A DNA stretch of 27,389 nt, taken from assembly GCA_946479615.1 (NCBI GenBank), contig CAMLGR010000050.1, forward strand, positions 1 through 27,389, written 5' to 3'. The DNA comes from an uncultured Bacteroidota bacterium (GTDB lineage Bacteria > Bacteroidota > Bacteroidia > Chitinophagales > Chitinophagaceae). Positions 14,691 through 21,050 of the stretch are shown here, piece by piece; the first letter of the stretch is position 1; every line of letters starts with the position of its first letter. The notes below the pieces were generated by a model. That model was not told the DNA's origin. It was given only the letters and a program-made list of their open reading frames with translations, and made no database searches. The position numbers and the translations under genes are program-made.

Positions 14691-15350
14691 TTACCGGGGG
14701 ACGTACAGAATAAATTTATCCTGGAAAGATTCTTCATTAAACAGTTCTTTTATTTCCATAATACGTGGTCTGACCCCGCTTTCCTGCACTTCCAGCGCCA
14801 GGTCACCGCCTTTCAGACAAATTAAACCATTTGCCTGGCTGTTTTCAATAGTATTATCGCCTGTTTTTGGTTGTTTATGGGAAGAGTGGGGCCGGATAAA
14901 CGGCCGGCTCCATCTCCAGAGGTCCTTCAACGGGGCTACAGCCCGTGACACCACAAAATCAAACTTCCGGTTCCTGATATCTTCCATCCGGGTATGCTGG
15001 GTCGTAATATTTTTAATGCCTGCTGTTTCGGCAACAGCTTCCACTACCTTTAATTTTTTACCGATACTATCTACCAGGTGAAATTTTACTTCAGGAAAGA
15101 AAATCGCTAAAGGCACACCGGGAAAACCACCACCGGTGCCCAGGTCGATGATCTCGGTACCTGGCGCAAAATCGAAAGCGGCTGCGATACTCAGTGAATG
15201 CAGTACATGCCGTTCGTAAAGACTATCGATATCCTTGCGCGATATCACATTGATCTTTTCATTCCATTCTCTATACAATGGTTCGAGTGACTGAAATTGT
15301 TTCAGTTGTTCCCCGGTAAAATCAGAGAAATATTTCAGAATAATATCCAT
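14691..15350 (-). CDS. rsmG: 16S rRNA (guanine(527)-N7)-methyltransferase
   Basis: RsmG (GidB) methylates N7 of G527 in 16S rRNA using S-adenosylmethionine. The 219 residues show the family order: N-terminal helical part with NEKINVISRKD and ERHVLHSL (catalytic-site region), the SAM-binding IIDLGTGGGFPGVPLAI (about residues 66-82), HLVDSIGKKLKVV (about 94-106) and VVSRAVAPL. The region after residue 148 (RPHSSHKQPKTGDNTIENSQANG) is a polar insert that is longer than in many homologues. It lies between the glycosyltransferase and the response regulator on the minus strand. Identification is strong. Confidence 0.94.
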   Translation of the reverse strand: MDIILKYFSDFTGEQLKQFQSLEPLYREWNEKINVISRKDIDSLYERHVLHSLSIAAAFDFAPGTEIIDLGTGGGFPGVPLAIFFPEVKFHLVDSIGKKLKVVEAVAETAGIKNITTQHTRMEDIRNRKFDFVVSRAVAPLKDLWRWSRPFIRPHSSHKQPKTGDNTIENSQANGLICLKGGDLALEVQESGVRPRIMEIKELFNEESFQDKFILYVPR

Positions 15351-15431
15351 AGTTTTTTCAGTCTGGTAGTCTTGCCACCAGCAGTCAATAGCTGAAAATA
15401 ATTACTGCTCAATGATAAAGCTGTTAACTGC

Positions 15432-16553
15432 TCAATTCCATTTTTGGGCAGGTTTCTTCCAGAGTGCCGGGGCAAAGATGATATAATAAAAGAACATCCA
15501 GAGATCAAGAAAGAAGAACCAGGGCCAGAGATCTTTTTCCCCCATTTTTTTCATGGCCTTGAATAAAATAACCGCTTGCACCAACAGGCGAACGGTGAAG
15601 GCAATAAGGGCCAGTTTCCAGCTAAAGAATATGGCACTGACAATGAATAATGGGTAAAAAAGAAACTGGCTGGTGAAATAAGAGCCCAGCAGGAATTTAT
15701 GCCGCGGGCGATAAAACTTTGCGGTTGTATAATGTCTCGACTTTTGTTTCAGCCAGCTGCTCCAGGTTGTTTTGGGAATGGAACGTGTAACGGCTTCGGG
15801 ATCGATGATGACCGCTGTATTTTTTTTCGTCGCTACCTTATTGATAAAAAGATCATCATCACCGCTTGGGATATGATTGATGGAAGAGAATCCCTTGTTG
15901 CGCAGGAACAATCCTTTTTTATAAGAAAGGTTTCTTCCTACACCCATATACGGCATACCGGCCAGTGCATAGGAAAGATATTGCAGCGCGGTATGAAAAG
16001 TTTCAAAACGGATCACTTTATTCAGCAGGCCCGATGTTTTGTGATAGGCGCCATAACCAAGCACGATCTCGATATCTTCATCATAAGCGCCCTGCATTTT
16101 TTCCACCCAGTACTCGCTGGCCGGTACACAATCGGCATCGGTGAGCAATAGTACTTCGTGTTTGGCTTCGCGGATACCGATAGAGAGCGGGTATTTTTTA
16201 CCGGAGATCAGTTTGGCTTCCTGTGTCAGTTCCACCACATTCAGCGATTTGAATGTTTTCTTTAGCTCCTGTAAGATATATTTTGAATCGTCGAGTGAAT
16301 TATCATTCACTGCCACGACTTCGTAAGTGCTGTGATAATTCTGTACCAACACACCGGGAAGATTGCGGGCCAGGTTTTCATCCTCATCGCGCGCGCAAAT
16401 GATCACGGATACAGGATGTTGCTGTGATTGTTTTTTTTCTTTGGGAGTATAGAAAGCGATCCGGCTGAAAAAACAGGCATAATAGACGACCTGTACGACG
16501 GTGACCGCTACGAAACAGTAGAAAACGATCTCACTCCAGTTAATTGGTGGCAT
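15432..16553 (-). CDS. membrane-anchored family 2 glycosyltransferase
   Basis: The 373 residues begin with one transmembrane segment (about 7-31), followed by a GT-A domain with ICARDEDENLARNLPGVL (52-69) and the metal-binding DAD (139-141). GDDDLF (231-236) and the QKSRHY box (270-275), similar to the QxxRW motif of processive GT2 enzymes, follow. Two or more C-terminal hydrophobic segments (about 290-310, 315-335 and 340-365) complete the protein. It therefore probably works at the cytoplasmic face of the inner membrane on an exported or lipid-linked glycan, but the donor and product are not evident. It diverges from tgt through a nearly mirror-symmetric start region. Confidence 0.9.
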   Translation of the reverse strand: MPPINWSEIVFYCFVAVTVVQVVYYACFFSRIAFYTPKEKKQSQQHPVSVIICARDEDENLARNLPGVLVQNYHSTYEVVAVNDNSLDDSKYILQELKKTFKSLNVVELTQEAKLISGKKYPLSIGIREAKHEVLLLTDADCVPASEYWVEKMQGAYDEDIEIVLGYGAYHKTSGLLNKVIRFETFHTALQYLSYALAGMPYMGVGRNLSYKKGLFLRNKGFSSINHIPSGDDDLFINKVATKKNTAVIIDPEAVTRSIPKTTWSSWLKQKSRHYTTAKFYRPRHKFLLGSYFTSQFLFYPLFIVSAIFFSWKLALIAFTVRLLVQAVILFKAMKKMGEKDLWPWFFFLDLWMFFYYIIFAPALWKKPAQKWN

Positions 16554-16558
16554 GGGCG

Positions 16559-16566
16559 CGAAGGTA
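16559..16566 (-). promoter_or_regulatory. -7-like box of the glycosyltransferase gene
   Basis: TACCTTCG on the minus strand, one base from TAnnTTTG, ends five bases before the ATG at 16553. Confidence 0.45.
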
Positions 16567-16573
16567 ATTCAGA

Positions 16574-16610
16574 ATTCATAATTCTTAATTCATAATTGAG
16601 AATTATGAAT
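16574..16610. repeat. ATTCATAATTCT inverted repeat
   Basis: Perfect 12-bp arms (16574-16585 and 16599-16610) enclose a 13-base AT-rich loop in the divergent intergenic region. The arm word also occurs in the inverted repeat at 7923-7995, about 9 kb away, so it belongs to a dispersed family. Confidence 0.8.
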
Positions 16611-16647
16611 AAGGGTGTGTGCATATCATTTCAAAATCCAATTGAAT

Positions 16648-16655
16648 TACCTTCG
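16648..16655 (+). promoter_or_regulatory. -7-like box of tgt
   Basis: TACCTTCG, one base from TAnnTTTG, ends five bases before the tgt ATG at 16661. No clear -33 TTTG is found at 19-21 bp spacing. Confidence 0.45.
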
Positions 16656-16660
16656 CGACC

Positions 16661-17800
16661 ATGCCTGCATTAACATTTCAATTACAATTCACCGATACTC
16701 ATTCCAAAGCCAGGGCCGGCCAGGTAATAACAGATCATGGCGTGATCCAGACCCCTGTTTTTATGCCGGTAGGCACGGTGGGAAGTGTGAAGGCCGTATC
16801 ACAGCAACAATTGAACGATCAGGTAAAAGCGCAGATCATCCTGGGGAATACCTATCATTTATACCTGCGGCCGGGGCTGGAAGTGCTGGAACAGGCGGGA
16901 GGATTGCATCAGTTCAATGGCTGGAAAAAGCCGATCCTGACCGACAGCGGTGGTTACCAGGTCTTTTCTCTGGCTGGTACCCGGAAGATCAGGGAAGAAG
17001 GTGTCACCTTCCAGTCGCATATTGATGGATCGAAACATTTATTCAGTCCCGAACGCGTGATGGATATTCAGCGTGTGATCGGCGGCGATATCGTAATGGC
17101 TTTTGATGAATGTCCGCCGGGCGGAAGTGAATATGAGTATGCCCGCAATTCGATGGACCTTACCCATCGCTGGCTGGATCGCTGCTGGAATCGTTTTCAT
17201 AGCACAGATGATAAGTATGGATACACGCAGAACTTGTTCCCGATCGTGCAGGGAGGTACGTTCAAGGAACTGCGTAAACAATCCTGCGGGTATATCGCTT
17301 CCAAAAATGCAACGGGCAATGCCATTGGTGGATTGAGTGTAGGTGAACCCGAGCCGGTGATGTATGAGATCTGTGACTGGTGCTGCGATCATCTGCCCAC
17401 GCAAAAGCCACGGTACCTGATGGGAGTGGGCACACCCTGGAACATACTGGAGTGTATCGGTATGGGAATCGATATGTTCGATTGCGTAATGCCTACACGG
17501 AATGGCCGCAATGCGATGTTGTTTACGACAAAGGGGGTGATCAATATCGATAATAAGAAATGGGAGAAAGATTTTTCGGTAATCGATGAAGGGCTTGATT
17601 GTGAAACGAGCCGGTATTATACGAAAGCCTATTTGCGTCACCTGATGAAAGCGGGAGAAATACTGGGACTGACCATTGCGAGTATTCATAACCTGGCTTT
17701 TTATTGCTGGTTGGTAAGAGAAGCAAGAGAAAGAATACAGGCAGGGAATTTTTCAAGCTGGAAGAATGAGATGGTGGAAGTGTTTAAGACGAGATTGTAA
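16661..17800 (+). CDS. tgt: queuine tRNA-ribosyltransferase
   Basis: Tgt exchanges guanine-34 for preQ1 in tRNAs with GUN anticodons (Asp, Asn, His, Tyr), a step in queuosine synthesis. The 379 residues match the bacterial family. Visible blocks are TPVFMPVGTVGSVKAV (31-46), ILGNTYHLYLRPG, the general-base region LTDSGGYQVFS and the nucleophile region DMFDCVMPTRNGRN. In the C-terminal zinc site region the segment aligned with the E. coli Cys-x-Cys-x2-Cys is LDCETS, so only one cysteine is kept; the distal His (SIHNL) is kept. It diverges from the glycosyltransferase and is followed by the convergent two-component operon. Confidence 0.94.
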   Translation: MPALTFQLQFTDTHSKARAGQVITDHGVIQTPVFMPVGTVGSVKAVSQQQLNDQVKAQIILGNTYHLYLRPGLEVLEQAGGLHQFNGWKKPILTDSGGYQVFSLAGTRKIREEGVTFQSHIDGSKHLFSPERVMDIQRVIGGDIVMAFDECPPGGSEYEYARNSMDLTHRWLDRCWNRFHSTDDKYGYTQNLFPIVQGGTFKELRKQSCGYIASKNATGNAIGGLSVGEPEPVMYEICDWCCDHLPTQKPRYLMGVGTPWNILECIGMGIDMFDCVMPTRNGRNAMLFTTKGVINIDNKKWEKDFSVIDEGLDCETSRYYTKAYLRHLMKAGEILGLTIASIHNLAFYCWLVREARERIQAGNFSSWKNEMVEVFKTRL

Positions 17801-17853
17801 AAGTACTCCTCCGCACGTGGAATATAGAATATCAAAAATCAATACTCAAGTGA

Positions 17854-18513
17854 TCATAATTTATGCAGCCCATTCTTGATCGCAAAGATCACCAATCCTA
17901 CACGGGACATCACGCCTAGCTTTTCAAACAGATCATCGCGGTATCCTTCTACGGTGCGTGGGCTGAGATTCATTTCGTTGGCAATTTCCTTGTAGGTCTT
18001 TTCGGTGCAGGCCAGTCGCAGGAAGGTCAGTTCTTTTTCGGAGAGCCGGGAAATGATAGCGGCATCTTTATTATGTTCTTCTCCTTTTACATAGGTCAGC
18101 ATTTTATTGCTCACCAGTTCGTTCATAAAAAATCCTTTGTCACGGATATCATCGAGCGCCTGGTGAAACACGGCGGGTTTGCTGTCTTTTAAAATATAAC
18201 CACCGGCACCGGCTTTGAGCATGCTGATGATGGCGGTTTCATTATCCATCATGCTTAATACCATGATCTTCGTAGTGGGAGTATGTTGTTTGATCCAGGC
18301 GGCTGTTTCAAAGCCATTCATTTCGGGCATGCTGATATCGAGGAGTACGATATCGGGTATGCCGGAAATTTCGAGCATCGAAATAAAATCTTTTCCATGA
18401 TCGGCTTCGAAGGATACATGGTAACCGGGAAATGAATTGATGAGAGCGGCAAGACCGTTGCGAAGTAAGATGTGATCGTCGACCAGTGCGATGTTAGTAA
18501 TCTCTTTTTCCAT
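17854..18513 (-). CDS. NarL/LuxR-type response regulator of the 7-TM operon
   Basis: The 219-residue regulator has a receiver domain (about 7-125) with Asp12-Asp13, phospho-acceptor Asp59 (LLDISMPEMNG) and Lys109 (YILKD), and a C-terminal LuxR-type HTH (about 152-212; LSEKELTFLRLACTEKTYKEIA...SPRTVEGYRDDLF). All residues needed for phosphotransfer are present. It is the last gene of a four-gene minus-strand operon and begins four bases after the histidine kinase stop codon, so the two are almost certainly a cognate pair. The natural candidate target is its own upstream region, which carries three AAACGGT repeats. Confidence 0.95.
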   Translation of the reverse strand: MEKEITNIALVDDHILLRNGLAALINSFPGYHVSFEADHGKDFISMLEISGIPDIVLLDISMPEMNGFETAAWIKQHTPTTKIMVLSMMDNETAIISMLKAGAGGYILKDSKPAVFHQALDDIRDKGFFMNELVSNKMLTYVKGEEHNKDAAIISRLSEKELTFLRLACTEKTYKEIANEMNLSPRTVEGYRDDLFEKLGVMSRVGLVIFAIKNGLHKL

Positions 18514-18517
18514 GTAA

Positions 18518-19285
18518 TTATAAATTGACAGAAATGCTCACGCAAGTGCCACTGCCCGGAATGGTATCGATAGTCAGGTTGGCGTCGATCATTTTGGCCC
18601 GGGTTTCCAGGTTTTGCAGTCCTGCTCCGGCTGCTACTGTTGCCCGATCAAATCCTTTGCCATTGTCTTCTATCATAATCCGGATACTTCCTTCTTCCGG
18701 GAAAGCTTTAAAACCGATTTCTTTTGCCCGTGCATGTTTAATGATATTATTAATAATCTCCTGTATCATCCTGAAAAGGATAATTGATTTTTCATTGCTG
18801 ATAGCTGGCAATTTTTCTTCGGCTGCGAATGTGATTTTACAGGTTCCTGTCTTCTGGAGATCGTTCAGCAATCGTTCTGCTGCCTTTATCCAGCCAGAAT
18901 TGCGGATCATATCTGAATCCAGTGAGTGACTTAGACTGCGAAGATCGCGAATTGCTTTACCAATCAGCTCATCCATCAGATTTATTTTCTGATCTTCGGA
19001 CGGTAAATTAATAGTATTCAGGTTAATGCGGATAAGGCTTAACACTTGGCCGATATTGTCATGAATTTCACGGCTGATATAGGTAAAGGTCTCTTCCTGG
19101 ATTTCCAATTTTGAACGAAGAAGCGTTTGTTCAAACCGGATGCTCATCTTTTCTTTTTCCAGCAGGAACATATTCTTTCGTTTCAGATAGATACGGAAGA
19201 GCATGAAAGCGCCTATCACCAGTAATAATACAAACACGCTGGCAGAGAGGATCGACAAGATAAGATTCACACTTTCTTTCTGCAT
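18518..19285 (-). CDS. NarX-type sensor histidine kinase without sensory domain
   Basis: From the ATG at 19285 the 255 residues contain one N-terminal transmembrane segment (about 8-32), a short basic/coiled linker (33-66), a HisKA_3 dimerisation region with phospho-acceptor His75 (SREIHDNIGQ), and a HATPase domain with N-box EIINNIIKHA (176-185), D-box IEDNGKGFD (205-213) and G-box AGAGLQNLETRA (219-230). There is no periplasmic loop or PAS/GAF domain. Its start lies inside the last 19 bases of the 7-TM gene, which suggests the 7-TM protein supplies sensing. A TTG 24 bases upstream is an alternative start. It phosphorylates the adjacent response regulator by inference. Confidence 0.93.
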   Translation of the reverse strand: MQKESVNLILSILSASVFVLLLVIGAFMLFRIYLKRKNMFLLEKEKMSIRFEQTLLRSKLEIQEETFTYISREIHDNIGQVLSLIRINLNTINLPSEDQKINLMDELIGKAIRDLRSLSHSLDSDMIRNSGWIKAAERLLNDLQKTGTCKITFAAEEKLPAISNEKSIILFRMIQEIINNIIKHARAKEIGFKAFPEEGSIRIMIEDNGKGFDRATVAAGAGLQNLETRAKMIDANLTIDTIPGSGTCVSISVNL

Positions 19286-19926
19286 AAATAAAAGGCATAA
19301 GCGAAACAACTATACATAAAAATACTCATTACCCTGGGTATGCTATTGTATAACATCGTATTCAAAAGCTTGGCGTTATAGGCCAGCAATTGCTGATAAA
19401 ATGAAAAAGATATACTTACTACAGGATAATAGGCGAGTATTCCGCCGGTGATCCACAGCACGGGAATCCATTTCTTCTCTTCTGCCTGGTCGTCGAGATT
19501 AAAATAGTTAAACAGAAAAAATATCCCGCAACATGCAATCACTAAACCGCTTGCCACGGAAAGATAACTATTAAATGCGCGTATGGATTGGAAGAAAGAA
19601 AAATTGATTAAAGTCATGACAATATAAACAGCTGTCATGAGTAAAATAATTTTCCGGCCCGCTGTATTGAAAGGGATCTGGTAATAAAAATAAACGAATA
19701 CGCAGCAGGCAATTGGTCTGTAAATGTTGTAGACTATGCCGGTTGAGCCTTTCACGCCGGGAGGAAGTGAACGTGCATAAAAGTAAATGATTACTTCCTG
19801 GATGGTTAACAGGGTAAGGTAGATCGCAAAAACAGAAAGCTGCCTGCTTTTTAAAGCTTTCAGATTGATAAGTGCTGATAAGGAGCTTAAAAGCAGGCAG
19901 CCTAAATAAAGTAAATACAAAGTCAT
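19267..19926 (-). CDS. seven-transmembrane protein, putative sensor partner
   Basis: I do not recognise a named family. The 219 residues contain seven hydrophobic segments (approximately 3-22, 30-51, 63-86, 92-112, 119-141, 153-178 and 197-215) with very short loops, and the C terminus is positively charged (CRKKV). It has no signal peptide, enzyme motif or large soluble domain. Its end overlaps the histidine kinase start by 19 bases, and it begins five bases after the 114-aa gene. By analogy with fused kinases that carry 7TM (7TMR-DISM or YehU-type) sensors, I infer that it forms the membrane sensor of the kinase as a separate chain. A transporter-like or enzymatic role is possible. Confidence 0.8.
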   Translation of the reverse strand: MTLYLLYLGCLLLSSLSALINLKALKSRQLSVFAIYLTLLTIQEVIIYFYARSLPPGVKGSTGIVYNIYRPIACCVFVYFYYQIPFNTAGRKIILLMTAVYIVMTLINFSFFQSIRAFNSYLSVASGLVIACCGIFFLFNYFNLDDQAEEKKWIPVLWITGGILAYYPVVSISFSFYQQLLAYNAKLLNTMLYNSIPRVMSIFMYSCFAYAFYLCRKKV

Positions 19927-19931
19927 TGCTG

Positions 19932-20276
19932 TTAAGGTAATAAACCTCCATCATTAAATGGATCGAGTGGTGGCTTTCCGCCTCCGCCTTTTCCTTCGGC
20001 ATCAGTAGATCTTGTAGCGGGCTGCCCGTTTTTGTAAGGCCAGATAATAGCGGTAATCCGGCCGGCTTTTGATTCGTCATTAGGGTATACCCCTATGCAA
20101 ATCCTGAATTCATCAGTGTAACCTTTGGTTCTGTCAAGGTACTCCATCAGAAGAGTAGTGTCGAATACAACGGTCTGCGTCTGGAAAGTCATGTCCACAC
20201 CATGTTGTGTCATGTAAGTAACATACTGCTGGATCATTGCATTAGCCTTGCTAATAGGAATTGTTTGATTTGGCAT
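19932..20276 (-). CDS. hypothetical 114-aa protein, first gene of the two-component operon
   Basis: I do not recognise this protein. It has no signal peptide or transmembrane segment. Residues 1-85 look folded, with an N-terminal helix (ISKANAMIQQYVTYMTQ), then FQTQTVVFDTTLLMEYL, a strand FRICIGVYP and the block ITAIIWPYKNGQPA. The last 25 residues are a Gly/Pro-rich tail (GKGGGGKPP...FNDGGLLP). The start is the ATG at 20276. Only five bases separate it from the 7-TM gene, so it belongs to the same transcript as the kinase and regulator. Its role could be that of a soluble accessory, signal-binding or output protein. No further function can be supported. Confidence 0.75.
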   Translation of the reverse strand: MPNQTIPISKANAMIQQYVTYMTQHGVDMTFQTQTVVFDTTLLMEYLDRTKGYTDEFRICIGVYPNDESKAGRITAIIWPYKNGQPATRSTDAEGKGGGGKPPLDPFNDGGLLP

Positions 20277-20361
20277 AAGTGAAAAGATTTAGGTGATTGT
20301 ATGGAATCAAGATAGTGAGAGTCAAACGATTATCATAACATTTCTGAAAAATAGGGTTATT

Positions 20362-20412
20362 AAACGGTCAAAAAGAGCGTTAAAAAACGGTACCTAAAAA
20401 GCTAAAAACGGT
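20362..20412 (+). promoter_or_regulatory. three AAACGGT direct repeats (candidate operator)
   Basis: Exact AAACGGT heptamers occur at 20362-20368, 20385-20391 and 20406-20412. Their spacing is 23 and 21 bp, near two helical turns, so they would face the same side of the DNA. The third runs into the TTTG of a plus-strand promoter candidate. They lie 86-136 bp before the start of the two-component operon on the other strand. The local response regulator is the obvious candidate ligand, but this is inference. Confidence 0.5.
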
Positions 20413-20443
20413 TTGTGACAAGCTCGCTACAAAACGACCTTTA
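20412..20443 (+). promoter_or_regulatory. candidate promoter of a small RNA
   Basis: TTTG (20412-20415), a 20-bp spacer, then GACCTTTA (20436-20443). The -7-like box differs from the citrate synthase box TACCTTTA at one position, and the spacing equals that of the citrate synthase promoter. Transcription would begin near 20449. Confidence 0.45.
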
Positions 20444-20448
20444 CACCG

Positions 20449-20553
20449 GGGTCGTATTAAACCCTTAACCATTAAACAGTATCTTCCTCTTGGGCTTTCC
20501 GGATCGATCGCTCAGCCCACCGTTAGCAAAATCTTGTAAGCGGTGGGTTTTTT
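20449..20553 (+). ncRNA. candidate ~105-nt non-coding RNA
   Basis: No convincing reading frame lies between the promoter candidate (ending 20443) and an intrinsic terminator (20516-20553). The interval would give an RNA of about 105 nt. Its 3' part can form either TGGGCT/AGCCCA (20491-20496 with 20514-20519) or the terminator stem that starts at 20516. These share four bases, so the two folds exclude each other. It could be a free small RNA, or the attenuated leader of the genes at 20772 and 21051. I recognise no known RNA family. Confidence 0.4.
20516..20553 (+). terminator. intrinsic terminator, plus strand
   Basis: CCCACCG (20516-20522) pairs with CGGTGGG (20541-20547), extended by one G-T and one T-A pair, and is followed by TTTTTT (20548-20553). 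No annotated plus-strand protein gene lies upstream of it, so something else must be transcribed toward it. Confidence 0.85.
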
Positions 20554-20771
20554 GTTGCGGCCCTTTCTCCACCTCTATTTCCTGATATTGTTTTTTGTTA
20601 ACCGGTCACCTGGTTTGCACGACTATTCTATTCACAGGCACCCCACAGTGAAAACACGATGGAAGAACAGGTGATTTAGACATTGTGCAGTCACCGGCTG
20701 CCTGTTAATTTCATGCCCGGGCCGCCTTACTTATTTTGCGCCGCAATACCATTAACCTTAAATCATAACCA
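20554..20771. other. intergenic stretch before the 89-aa gene
   Basis: No gene is seen. A CACCTG/CAGGTG pair lies about 60 bp apart, and a -7-like box TTATTTTG (20731-20738) lies 33 bp before the 89-aa gene start. No clear -33 element is found at the expected distance. Confidence 0.4.
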
Positions 20772-21041
20772 ATGGCAAAAATTCAATTAAAAGTAGAAAT
20801 GCGCTCCGGCACCGGCTTCGGTGTATGGATAACTGTCGGGGAAAAGTCATATAATTTTACCGAAAGCGATACCAAAACGCTGACGCTTGATCCGCAGTTT
20901 TATATAGCCACCATCGGTGGCCATGAGCCCACCACGGCTACTGTTTCCATTGCATTTATACAAGCCGGTGAAGAACTCGCCAAAGAAGAATACAAAGACC
21001 CCACATTTTTTGGATTCATCCCTTTTGAAGTAAAAAAATAA
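20772..21041 (+). CDS. hypothetical 89-aa protein
   Basis: I do not recognise a family. The protein has no signal peptide or membrane segment. Its pattern of alternating hydrophobic residues (IQLKVEMRSG, GVWITVGEKSYNF, TLTLDPQFYIATIGG, ATVSIAFIQAG) predicts a small beta-sandwich or Ig-like fold. This is followed by an acidic stretch (GEELAKEEYKD) and a C-terminal strand (FFGFIPFEVKK). It begins with ATG preceded by an A-rich leader. Nine bases separate its stop from the start of the 387-aa exported protein, so the two are probably one transcript and may work together. Confidence 0.75.
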   Translation: MAKIQLKVEMRSGTGFGVWITVGEKSYNFTESDTKTLTLDPQFYIATIGGHEPTTATVSIAFIQAGEELAKEEYKDPTFFGFIPFEVKK

Positions 21042-21050
21042 AACCTGTAT

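Larger units (their letters stand above)
16551..16663. promoter_or_regulatory. mirror-symmetric divergent start region (glycosyltransferase/tgt)
   Basis: The 20 bases that end with each start codon are identical at 19 positions when read outward on the two strands (16570 back to 16551, and 16644 to 16663). Each contains the -7-like box TACCTTCG, followed by five bases and ATG. Between them is an inverted repeat. The shared sequence could be a core promoter used by both genes or the target of a common regulator. Confidence 0.6.

Noticed and set aside
17039..17689. 216-codon minus-strand frame inside tgt
   Set aside because: It is the antisense shadow of tgt, which has complete family motifs.
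19571..20080. 169-codon minus-strand frame overlapping the 7-TM and 114-aa genes
   Set aside because: Another frame of the same strand; the two tightly spaced genes explain the region better and the translation lacks family features.
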